Of a DNA stretch of 10,118 nt, positions 1 through 6,215 are shown piece after piece. Position numbers and translations under genes: made by a program. Under the pieces are notes generated by a model. The model searched no databases. It saw nothing but the letters and a program-made list of their open reading frames with translations, and had not been told where the DNA came from. This DNA is from an uncultured Clostridia bacterium (lineage in GTDB: Bacteria > Bacillota_A > Clostridia > Christensenellales > Aristaeellaceae), in NCBI GenBank assembly GCA_947166205.1, contig CAMVDI010000055.1, positions 1 through 10,118 on the forward strand. The letters are read 5' to 3'. Position 1 is the stretch's first letter. Every line of letters begins with the position of its first letter.

Positions 1-615
1 GTCCGCCAGCGGGGCGGAAACCGGCTCCCCCGGGCGCCCGCCCAGCAGGAAAGCGGCCCTCCGGCCCGCCTCCATCTCCTCCGCCAGGGCCGGGCCCTTC
101 CAGCAGAGCATCCGTCCCCCGACCCGAACATAGGGCAGCAGATATTCGCACAGGGTGTTCAGCGGCGCCACCGCCCGGGCGCAGGCCGCGTCGAACCGCT
201 CCCGCAGCTTCGGATCCCTGGCGCCGTCCTCCGCCCGGGCGTGGATCAGCGTCACGTTTTCCGCGCCGGTCCGGTTCGCCGTCTCCCGCAGAAAGTTCAG
301 CCGCTTCTGCTGGCTGTCCAGCAGCGTGACCCGCAGCCCGGGGAGCGCCAGCGCCAGCGCCATGCCGGGAAATCCCGCCCCGGTGCCCACGTCGATCAGG
401 GACCCGGCGCCCCGGATCAGATCCGTCCTCATCACGGTCAGGCTGTCCGTCATGTGCCGGTCCAGCAGCTCCTCTTCCTCCGCCTCCGCGACCAGGTCCA
501 TCCTGGCGTTCCATTCCGTCAGCAGGCGGAAATAGATCTCCAGCTTCTCCGGAAGCTCCTCCCGGAAGGGGATCCCGTTCCTCCGCAGATGCTCCGCGAT
601 GATCGTTCTTTCCAT
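1..615 (-). CDS. rsmG: 16S rRNA (guanine527-N7)-methyltransferase RsmG, 3' end cut by window
   Basis: RsmG (GidB) uses S-adenosylmethionine to methylate N7 of G527 in 16S rRNA; its loss gives low-level streptomycin resistance in several bacteria. The first 205 residues are visible and the frame stays open to the window edge. Family members are usually about 235-240 residues, so roughly 30 C-terminal residues lie outside. The SAM-binding loop GTGAGFPG is at residues 77-84, followed by the acidic strand end LLDSQQKR (98-105) and the ARAED segment (126-130). RAVAPL (147-152) matches the conserved SRAVA-type motif. The ATG at 615 is preceded by an AAGGG-type ribosome binding site about 9 bases upstream. 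It follows the DUF218 gene after a 69-base gap, the largest in the window. In many Bacillota rsmG follows mnmE and mnmG; here mnmE lies 2.7 kb upstream and no mnmG is present. The identification is firm. Confidence 0.96.
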   Translation of the reverse strand, partial: MERTIIAEHLRRNGIPFREELPEKLEIYFRLLTEWNARMDLVAEAEEEELLDRHMTDSLTVMRTDLIRGAGSLIDVGTGAGFPGMALALALPGLRVTLLDSQQKRLNFLRETANRTGAENVTLIHARAEDGARDPKLRERFDAACARAVAPLNTLCEYLLPYVRVGGRMLCWKGPALAEEMEAGRRAAFLLGGRPGEPVSAPLAD

Positions 616-684
616 GAGGTTTCCCTTCTCCGCGCCTCCCCCGCCGTTTCCGGTCCGATCCGCGGATCCCCGCGCGGGTGTTAT
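616..684 (-). other. Largest intergenic gap, between DUF218 gene and rsmG
   Basis: This 69-base spacer is the only gap longer than 20 bases between genes here. Read on the minus strand it begins just after the TGA of the DUF218 gene, holds two adjacent GC-rich palindromes, a G-rich stretch, and then the rsmG ribosome binding site. No T-tract follows the palindromes, so an intrinsic terminator is not supported. I see no recognisable -35/-10 pair. rsmG is therefore most simply read as part of the same transcript. Confidence 0.6.
657..678. repeat. Two abutting perfect palindromes (12 and 10 bases)
   Basis: GATCCGCGGATC at 657-668 is directly followed by CCCGCGCGGG at 669-678; each equals its own reverse complement. 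They sit between the DUF218 stop and the rsmG start. Alternative pairing (CCGCG with CGCGG, 8-base loop on the minus strand) could give a small RNA hairpin. There is no U-run for termination. The site could be an RNA structure influencing rsmG expression, a protein-binding site, or chance in GC-rich DNA. Confidence 0.5.
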
Positions 685-1311
685 TCAGAGACTGACGTGC
701 AGGTATTTCACAGCCCAGTATTTCACCCAGGCCAGGGCCTCCCGCGCGTGATTCTTGATCCAGTATTCCGGCTTGCACGGGGATCCCAGCCCCGCCGCCT
801 CAAAGCCCAGATCCCCCGCCAGGGCCATGGCCCGGGGGGCGTGATAATCGCTGGTGACGATCACCACTTTCCGGATTCCGCCCATGCCCCGGAGGATCTC
901 CGCCGCGTTGACCAGGTTCTGGTTCGTGCTGTAGGAGTCCGGATCCGTGCGGATCATCTCCTCCGGCACGCCCCGGCCGGCCAGATAGATTTTCATGGCC
1001 TCCGCCTCGGGCATGGGCTCGTCCCGGCCCTGGGCGCCGCAGACGATGATGGGCACCTGCCGGATGTTCCAGGCCTCCAGCGCCTTGTCAAGCCGCCACT
1101 GCAGCTGGGTGTTGGGTTCGCCGGACATCAGGATCTGGGCGCCGAGCACGATGATCGCGTCATAGTCCTCCGTCAGCCGGGAGGCATCCTTTTCGATCCC
1201 GGATTCCCGGATCACCACGAACCCCACCAGCCCGCCGAAGCAGATCAGCGCCGCAAGGAACAAAATACCCACGATCCTCCATCCCCGCTTTTTTCTTTTT
1301 CCCGTCCTCAT
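685..1311 (-). CDS. Membrane-anchored YdcF/SanA-like protein (DUF218 family)
   Basis: This is a 208-residue DUF218 protein. A short basic N-terminus (GKRKKRG, residues 4-10) precedes one hydrophobic segment at about 12-34, which looks like a signal anchor with the remainder outside the membrane. The DUF218 core starts at DAIIVLGAQ (51-59). It continues through YSTNQNLVNAAEIL (127-140) and ends with the strand-plus-motif VVIVTSDYHAPRA (149-161), the usual conserved pattern. Relatives include E. coli SanA, linked to envelope barrier function and vancomycin sensitivity, and YdcF; the biochemical activity of most members is unknown. The ATG at 1311 lies 5 bases after the radC stop, and a GGAAGG sequence about 8 bases upstream overlaps the end of radC, which favours this start. 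Upstream in-frame codons only read through radC in a shadow frame. An envelope role is inference; the family call is secure. Confidence 0.88.
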   Translation of the reverse strand: MRTGKRKKRGWRIVGILFLAALICFGGLVGFVVIRESGIEKDASRLTEDYDAIIVLGAQILMSGEPNTQLQWRLDKALEAWNIRQVPIIVCGAQGRDEPMPEAEAMKIYLAGRGVPEEMIRTDPDSYSTNQNLVNAAEILRGMGGIRKVVIVTSDYHAPRAMALAGDLGFEAAGLGSPCKPEYWIKNHAREALAWVKYWAVKYLHVSL

Positions 1312-1316
1312 TCCTC

Positions 1317-2180
1317 TTACCTTCCTCTGGCGCCGAATTCGATATCCCCGTGCTGCGCCATGCTGTAGGCGCCGTTCCCGGCGATGATCATATGATCCAG
1401 CACCATGACGTCGATCCCCCGGAGCAGCTTCTGCAGCTGCAGGGTGCTGGCGGTGTCCTCCGCGGAGGGGGCGCAGGTTCCTCCGGGATGATTGTGACAG
1501 AAGAACACGCTGTGGGCGTTGTAGGTGATGACCGCCTCCATGACCAGGCGCGGATAGGCGCTGACCTCGCTCAGGGATCCGGAGGAGATGATCTGGCGTC
1601 CCAGCACCCGGCACTGGGCGTTGACGCAGATCACCCAGAACTCCTCGATCCGTTTGCCCAGCAGCAGGCTTCGGCAGTAGCTTTCCAGATCCCGCCGGTT
1701 GGTGATCTGCTCGGGACTGTCCATCTCGCACCTGGCGCAGACCCGGGTCAGGGGCAGCACCATGGAGATCAGCGTCCCCTGGACCTCGCCCACGCCGTCC
1801 ACCTTCATCAGCTGTTCCGGCTTCGCCTCGAAAACGCCCTTCAGGGATCCGAAGGTATCCAGCAGTCCCTTCGCCAGCTTCTTCGTGTCCCTCCGGGGGG
1901 CGCCGTAGGTCAGCAGCAGCTCCAGAATCTCGTGGTCGCTGAAGCCGTCAAATCCCTGTCTGGCCCGGAAGCGTTCCCGCAGCCGGGCCCGGTGTCCTTC
2001 GTTTCCCGTGGCTTTCGGCGGTTCCGGATCGACGAGGGTCATGCCGCTGATCTTCTCCGCCGTCTCCCGCATCTCCCGGGACCCGCTTCCGGCCTTCTCC
2101 GGATCCAGGTACCAGATCTCCCCCTCCAGGATTCCCGGGATTTCCCGGCTTTCGCTTTCCGTTTTTTTGCGCCTTGCCAC
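1317..2180 (-). CDS. radC: RadC family protein (JAB1/MPN/JAMM domain)
   Basis: This is a 287-residue RadC (UPF0758) protein. The first 60 or so residues are a charged, poorly conserved extension. The family's N-terminal helical/helix-hairpin-helix region begins at GHRARLRERF (62-71), with SDHEILELLL (81-90) and VDGVGEVQ (127-134). The C-terminal JAMM-type domain has the metal signature HNHPGG (229-234) with PSAED (238-242), followed by LDHMIIAG (261-268). The radC name comes from E. coli, where the supposed repair role turned out to be misassigned; the cellular role remains unclear. The start is GTG at 2180, chosen because a very strong GGGAGGGGG site lies 7 bases upstream and no better in-frame ATG exists before the conserved region. 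It follows the dehydrogenase gene by 19 bases. Codons 5-7 contain a run of seven A residues, unusual for this GC-rich DNA. The PRE motif common before the JAMM histidines in many RadC proteins reads PRL here (210-212). Confidence 0.92.
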   Translation of the reverse strand: MARRKKTESESREIPGILEGEIWYLDPEKAGSGSREMRETAEKISGMTLVDPEPPKATGNEGHRARLRERFRARQGFDGFSDHEILELLLTYGAPRRDTKKLAKGLLDTFGSLKGVFEAKPEQLMKVDGVGEVQGTLISMVLPLTRVCARCEMDSPEQITNRRDLESYCRSLLLGKRIEEFWVICVNAQCRVLGRQIISSGSLSEVSAYPRLVMEAVITYNAHSVFFCHNHPGGTCAPSAEDTASTLQLQKLLRGIDVMVLDHMIIAGNGAYSMAQHGDIEFGARGR

Positions 2181-2187
2181 GGTTCTT

Positions 2188-2196
2188 CCCCCTCCC
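2188..2196 (-). promoter_or_regulatory. Strong ribosome binding site for radC GTG start
   Basis: GGGAGGGGG on the minus strand ends 7 bases before the GTG at 2180. It is the most purine-rich Shine-Dalgarno in the window, and it supports a GTG start rather than a downstream start in the variable N-terminal extension. Confidence 0.75.
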
Positions 2197-2199
2197 GTC

Positions 2200-3333
2200 T
2201 CAGCTCCCGTAGTATTTCCAGATATCGGCGCAGGCCTGCCTCTCCGGTCCGGAAACCGGCCGGAAAGCCTGCCTGTAAACCCAGGCGATTTCCTTGCTGC
2301 TCATGGGAAGGGGGTGGTTCCCCAGCCTGTCCGGGTCCACCGCCTCCGTCATGCGCGCCAGCGTCTCCTCGTCCGGCATGGCCGGCGCCTCCATGCCCAG
2401 GTCGATCATCAGCCCCCGCAGCAGCCGGGAGCCCATCCGGGGATCTCCCAGCCGGATCCGGGAGGCCAGCTCCCGCATCAGCGGCATCATCGCCTCCTCC
2501 GCGCACATCCGGTCCCACAGCACGGGCAGCGTCAGCATGCAGGCGTGGCCGTGGGCAAGGCCCAGCTTCTTTGTCAGCTGATAGCTCATGGCGTGGGCCG
2601 CGGTGGTGCGGGTCCGGAAGATGGCCTTCCCGCTCTCGTAGGCGGCGTCCATCATCTCCCCGGCCGCGTGAGGGTCCCCCGCCAGGTACGGGCGGATATT
2701 GTCCAGCACCCCCAGGATGGCCAGCCAGGCGTTGACCCGGCTCTCCTCCGTGGCGGCCCTGGACCAGTAGCTCTCGATCCCCTGGCTCAGGGCGTCCAGG
2801 GCGCTGGCTTTTTTGTGATAATCCGGCAGGCTGTCCAGCAGCGCGGGATCCAGGATCACGCCCTCCGGCCGCAGGCTGGGGTGCCCGATGCTGATCTTCC
2901 GGTCCCCCTCGTACAGCACGCCGTTGGCTGTGGCCTCCGCGCCGCTGCCGGCGGTGCCGGGAATCGCGATGTGCTTCACGTCCCTGTCGCTCAGCTCTCC
3001 CCGCCGGACGCCCTCCGCGCTTCCGGCGCAGAGCCAGGCCTTCACGGCCTTGGCCGTATCCATGGCGGAGCCGCCCCCGATGGAAATCAGGCTGTCGCAC
3101 CGGTTCGCCTCAAAGGCCCGCACGCCGCCCTCTGCGTCCTTCAGATCCGGGTTCGGATGATATCCGGAGAACTCCGGCGCCTCCTTCAGGGCTTCCCCCC
3201 GGCGCAGCTTCGGGATCAGCTTTCCGGATCCCACGATCAGGGGGCGCTCCATGCCCAGCTTCTCCATCAGGGAGGAAATCCGCAGGACGCTGTCCCGTCC
3301 GCGGATCACTTTCTGTTGACTGTTCGTATCCAT
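2200..3333 (-). CDS. Iron-containing alcohol dehydrogenase, phosphonoacetaldehyde reductase-like
   Basis: This is a 377-residue group III (iron-dependent) alcohol dehydrogenase, an NAD(P)H-dependent carbonyl/alcohol oxidoreductase. The nucleotide-binding motif GGGSAMDTAK is at 86-95 and the PGTAGSGAE loop at 125-133. By comparison with E. coli FucO, the metal ligands align to D180, position 184, H247 (AAHAMSY) and H261 (LAHGHA). Position 184 is Gln (DALSQGIESYW) instead of the usual His. From memory, the DALSQ-IESYWS and TTAAHAMSY/HGHA patterns resemble the phosphonoacetaldehyde reductase (hydroxyethylphosphonate dehydrogenase) subgroup more than ethanol or butanol dehydrogenases. No phosphoenolpyruvate mutase or phosphonopyruvate decarboxylase is nearby, so the substrate is unproven. 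The ATG at 3333 has only a weak ribosome binding site; AAGGA lies about 14 bases upstream, just after the mnmE stop. No in-frame alternative exists upstream within the 20-base gap. Fold and family are firm; the substrate is tentative. Confidence 0.85.
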   Translation of the reverse strand: MDTNSQQKVIRGRDSVLRISSLMEKLGMERPLIVGSGKLIPKLRRGEALKEAPEFSGYHPNPDLKDAEGGVRAFEANRCDSLISIGGGSAMDTAKAVKAWLCAGSAEGVRRGELSDRDVKHIAIPGTAGSGAEATANGVLYEGDRKISIGHPSLRPEGVILDPALLDSLPDYHKKASALDALSQGIESYWSRAATEESRVNAWLAILGVLDNIRPYLAGDPHAAGEMMDAAYESGKAIFRTRTTAAHAMSYQLTKKLGLAHGHACMLTLPVLWDRMCAEEAMMPLMRELASRIRLGDPRMGSRLLRGLMIDLGMEAPAMPDEETLARMTEAVDPDRLGNHPLPMSSKEIAWVYRQAFRPVSGPERQACADIWKYYGS

Positions 3334-3353
3334 TGCTTCACGCTCATATCCTT

Positions 3354-4694
3354 TTATTTTCCGACGCAGAAGCGGCTGAAAACCAGATCCAGCAGCTTCT
3401 CGTCCACCCGGTCTCCCGTGATCTCCCCCAGGCAGGCCTGGGCGCTTTCCAGATCCGTGGCGGCCAGGTCCGGCGGCAGGGTTCTTGCAGTCTCCAGGGC
3501 GGATTCCAGAAAGCCCAGTGCCCTGCGCAGCGCGTCCAGATGCCGGGGCTGGGTCACGGCCATCCGGTCGGATACGGCCGTAAACCGGCGCAGATAGCTC
3601 CGGATTTCCCCCAGGCTCTCCGGCTCCCGGGCGGAGCAGCGGATCACGGTTCTTCCTTCCGCCTCCGCCGGCAGCTCCAGCTTCTCCCCCAGATCCCGCT
3701 TGTTGAGAACGATCGCGGCGTTCTCCGGCAGCCGGCGGATCAGCTCCGCCTCCCCCTCCTGCAGGGGTTCGGAACCGTCCAGCACCAGCAGCACGGCGTC
3801 CGCCTCGGCCATGGCCTTCCGGGATCTCTCCACCCCGATGCGCTCCGCCTCGTCCCCGGCTTCCCGCAGGCCCGCCGTGTCCGTCAGAATCACCCGGATC
3901 CCGTCCAGGTTCATCTCCCCGGTCACCAGGTCCCGGGTCGTTCCCGGAACCGCCGTCACAATGGCTCTGTCCTCCCCCAGCAGGGCGTTCAGCAGGCTGC
4001 TCTTCCCCACGTTGGGCCTTCCGGTCAGCGCGGTTCTCAGCCCCTGATGGATCAGCCGGGAATCCCGTTCCGAGATGGCGTCCTTCAGCCAGGCGATCAG
4101 GCTCTCCAGCCGCGGAATCATCTCCGCGGCTCCTTCCTCCTCGGAGATTTCCTCCGGATAATCCACGCAGGCGGCCAGCCCCGCCTGAATCTCATACAGC
4201 CGGTCCGCCGCCCCGCGCACGAAGGCGGTCACGCCGCCCTCCATCTCCCGGACCGCGGCCCGGTGCTCCTGCCCGCTCCGGGCGGAAATCAGGCTCATCA
4301 CCGCCTCCGCCCGGCTCAGGTCGATCCTTCCGTTCAGAAACGCCCGCCGGGTAAACTCCCCCGGCGCCGCCAGCCGGGCGCCGGCCCTCAGGCAGATTTC
4401 CAGCGCCTTTCCCAGCACATAGCTGCCTCCGTGCAGCTGGATTTCCGCCACGTCCTCCCGGGTATAGCTCCGGGGCGCCCGCATCAGAACGGCCATGCCC
4501 TCGTCCAGGGTTTCCGCACCGTCCCGCAGAAATCCGTAGGTCATCCTGTGGCTCTCCCAGGGCGTCCCCGCGCCCCCGGCGGGGCGGAACACCTTCCGGA
4601 GGATTTCCTCCGCCCCGGGCCCGCTGATCCGGATGATCCCGATGCCGCCCTCCCCCGGCGGCGTGGCAATGGCCGCGATCGTATCCTGCGTCAT
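3354..4694 (-). CDS. mnmE: tRNA uridine-5-carboxymethylaminomethyl modification GTPase MnmE
   Basis: MnmE (TrmE/ThdF) works with MnmG to install the carboxymethylaminomethyl or aminomethyl group on U34 of certain tRNAs, using GTP hydrolysis and a tetrahydrofolate-derived carbon. The 446-residue protein is complete and of normal length. Its N-terminal folate-binding domain starts at TIAAIATPPGEGGIGIIRIS (5-24). The helical domain includes NGRIDLSRAEAV (121-132). The inserted G domain has GRPNVGKS (225-232), GTTRD (251-255), DTAG (272-275) and NKRD (331-334). The protein ends with CVGK (443-446), whose Cys is the conserved catalytic residue (CIGK in E. coli). Its ATG overlaps the rpe stop as ATGA (4691-4694), implying translational coupling. 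The partner gene mnmG, commonly adjacent, is not in the window. The identification is secure. Confidence 0.98.
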   Translation of the reverse strand: MTQDTIAAIATPPGEGGIGIIRISGPGAEEILRKVFRPAGGAGTPWESHRMTYGFLRDGAETLDEGMAVLMRAPRSYTREDVAEIQLHGGSYVLGKALEICLRAGARLAAPGEFTRRAFLNGRIDLSRAEAVMSLISARSGQEHRAAVREMEGGVTAFVRGAADRLYEIQAGLAACVDYPEEISEEEGAAEMIPRLESLIAWLKDAISERDSRLIHQGLRTALTGRPNVGKSSLLNALLGEDRAIVTAVPGTTRDLVTGEMNLDGIRVILTDTAGLREAGDEAERIGVERSRKAMAEADAVLLVLDGSEPLQEGEAELIRRLPENAAIVLNKRDLGEKLELPAEAEGRTVIRCSAREPESLGEIRSYLRRFTAVSDRMAVTQPRHLDALRRALGFLESALETARTLPPDLAATDLESAQACLGEITGDRVDEKLLDLVFSRFCVGK

Positions 4695-5335
4695 CTTGAT
4701 TCCATCCCGTGCAGCCGCCGCATCAGGGCGGCGGGGTCGCTGTCCCTGTACATGGCGGTGCCCATGACGGCCACGCTCAGGCCCTGATCGATCAGGGTCT
4801 GCAGGTTCTGCTCCCGGATGCCGCCGTCGGCCTCGATCTCCCCGGTATAGCCCCGGGACCGCAGCTCGGCGATCTTCGGGGGCACGGCCGGGTTCAGGGC
4901 CTGGCCGCCGAAGCCCGGCTCAACGGTCATGGTCAGGATCATGTCCGCGTGGGGCAGGAAGGGCATGACCGCGCTCAGTCCCGTTCCCGGCCGGAGCGCC
5001 AGCCCCGCCCGCGCGCCACGCCGGCGGATCTTGTCCAGCATGGCGGGGATATCCCCCGCCACCTCCGCGTGAATCGTCAGGATGTCCGCCCCGGCATCCA
5101 GAAACACATCCAGGTATCTTTCCGGATGATCCATCATCAGATGAACGTCCAGCGGCACGGCGGTGATTTCGTGCAGCCGCCGCACCACCTCCGGGGAGAA
5201 GGCCAGGTTGTGGACAAACTGGGCGTCCATCACGTCCACATGCAGCCAGTCCGCCCCGGCCTCCATCATCCGGCGGGCGTCCCGCTCCAGGTTCAGCACA
5301 TCGGCTGCCAGAATACTCGGCGCAATCTTAATCAT
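4691..5335 (-). CDS. rpe: Ribulose-phosphate 3-epimerase
   Basis: Rpe interconverts D-ribulose 5-phosphate and D-xylulose 5-phosphate in the pentose phosphate pathway, as a cytosolic metal-dependent TIM barrel. The 214-residue protein has typical length. It opens with IKIAPSILAAD (2-12) and carries the metal and acid/base residues H32 and D34 (LHVDVMD), H65 (DVHLMM) and D170 (EADGG). The phosphate-binding and flexible-loop regions show TVEPGFGGQ (137-145) and GTAMY (192-196). Near the active site MDAQFVHN (36-43) replaces the usual MDGxFVPN. The ATG at 5335 is chosen over longer in-frame extensions because the family begins exactly here and a GGAGGA site lies 6 bases upstream. The gene overlaps the rsgA end by 8 bases and the mnmE start by 4. 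The position after rsgA matches Bacillus, but the thiN gene usually found next is replaced by mnmE. Confidence 0.97.
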   Translation of the reverse strand: MIKIAPSILAADVLNLERDARRMMEAGADWLHVDVMDAQFVHNLAFSPEVVRRLHEITAVPLDVHLMMDHPERYLDVFLDAGADILTIHAEVAGDIPAMLDKIRRRGARAGLALRPGTGLSAVMPFLPHADMILTMTVEPGFGGQALNPAVPPKIAELRSRGYTGEIEADGGIREQNLQTLIDQGLSVAVMGTAMYRDSDPAALMRRLHGMESR

Positions 5336-6215
5336 ATCTGTTCCTCCAGGCCTCCCGGATTTCTGCCAGCAGTGCCCGGTATCTCTCCCACCGGGCGGGA
5401 TGAATGTCTCCCGTCCCCGCGGCCCCTGCCACGGCGCATCCGGGCTCCCGGTCGTGCAGGCATTCGTGAAAACGGCATTTCCCCTCATAGGGCAGGAACT
5501 CCGGATACCGTTCCTTCAGCGCCTCCGGCGCCAGATTTCTTTCCGCCTCCAGCAGGGAGAACCCCGCCGTGTCCATCACCCGGAGCCCGTTCCGCCGGAT
5601 CAGCTCCACGTGCCGGGTCGTGTTCTTCCCCCGGGCGATCTTTCTGGAGATTTCCCCGGTCTCCAGCCGCAGCCCCAGAATCGCGTTCAGCAGGCTGCTC
5701 TTGCCGGCGCCGCTCTGTCCGGACAGGCAGCACAGGGATCCCCTCATGGCTTCCGTCAGCGCCTCCAGCCCGGTGCCCTCCCGGGCGGAGACCGGGTATA
5801 CCGGCACCCCGGCGCCCCGGTATTCCTCCCGGATCCGGGAGGCCAGCCCGCCGTCCAGGTCGGTCTTGTTGACCGCCAGAATCACCTTCATCCCCTGGGC
5901 GAAGGCCCGGGCGATCATCCGGTCCGTCAGCAGAAGGTCGGGCTCCGGTTCCGGCGCCAGAACGATGACCAGGGTTTCCGCGTTGGCCACCGGCGGCCGC
6001 AGGCACAGGCTGGTCCGGGGAAGGATTTCCTCGATCCATCCGTGCTCCTCCCCTTCCCCGGGGGAGAAGAGGATCCGGTCCCCCGGCAGCGGGGTCAGGC
6101 GCTCCCGGCGGAATTTCTTCTTCGCCCGCAGCACCCATTCCCGCTCCGTTCCGTCCTCGGCCGCGGTGTAGAAGCTGCCGACCCCCCGGAGGATCACTCC
6201 CTGCTTATACTCCAT
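5328..6215 (-). CDS. rsgA: Ribosome small subunit biogenesis GTPase RsgA
   Basis: RsgA (YjeQ, YloQ/CpgA in Bacillus) is a ribosome-stimulated GTPase that acts late in 30S maturation. The 295-residue protein shows the circularly permuted order typical of the family. An N-terminal OB-type region (about 1-70) comes first, then G4 NKTD (116-119) and G5 SARE (143-146). G1 GQSGAGKSS (166-174), the TTRHVE switch (199-204) and G3 DTAGF (215-219; DTPGF in many relatives) follow. The C-terminal zinc motif has C247, C252, H254 and C260. The ATG at 6215 is preferred to a TTG at 6233 because GAGGG sits 5 bases before it and the family starts at this point. It overlaps the PASTA kinase end by 11 bases and the rpe start by 8. 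In B. subtilis the same kinase, PrkC, is reported to phosphorylate CpgA, which fits the linkage. Confidence 0.97.
   Translation of the reverse strand: MEYKQGVILRGVGSFYTAAEDGTEREWVLRAKKKFRRERLTPLPGDRILFSPGEGEEHGWIEEILPRTSLCLRPPVANAETLVIVLAPEPEPDLLLTDRMIARAFAQGMKVILAVNKTDLDGGLASRIREEYRGAGVPVYPVSAREGTGLEALTEAMRGSLCCLSGQSGAGKSSLLNAILGLRLETGEISRKIARGKNTTRHVELIRRNGLRVMDTAGFSLLEAERNLAPEALKERYPEFLPYEGKCRFHECLHDREPGCAVAGAAGTGDIHPARWERYRALLAEIREAWRNRYD
5342..5347 (-). promoter_or_regulatory. Ribosome binding site for rpe inside the rsgA 3' end
   Basis: GGAGGA on the minus strand ends 6 bases before the rpe ATG at 5335 and lies within rsgA coding sequence. It decides the rpe start against upstream in-frame codons and suggests that ribosomes finishing rsgA can reinitiate on rpe. 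Confidence 0.75.

Noticed and set aside
616..684. Intrinsic terminator or promoter before rsmG
   Set aside because: The palindromes are not followed by a T-run on the minus strand, and no -35/-10 pair is visible.
685..1731. A longer version of the DUF218 protein starting inside radC
   Set aside because: The extra 140 residues are a shadow frame of radC. The ATG at 1311 has a ribosome binding site and begins a normal basic-plus-hydrophobic N-terminus.
4691..5488. A longer Rpe starting at 5488
   Set aside because: The extra residues overlap rsgA in another frame and match nothing; the family begins at the ATG at 5335, which has GGAGGA upstream.
241..5872. Other long plus-strand open frames (for example 241-1368, 1350-2735, 2008-3597, 3333-4787, 4709-5872)
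   Set aside because: All are antisense to well-identified minus-strand genes, show low-complexity composition and no family motifs; lack of stops follows from GC-rich codon use.
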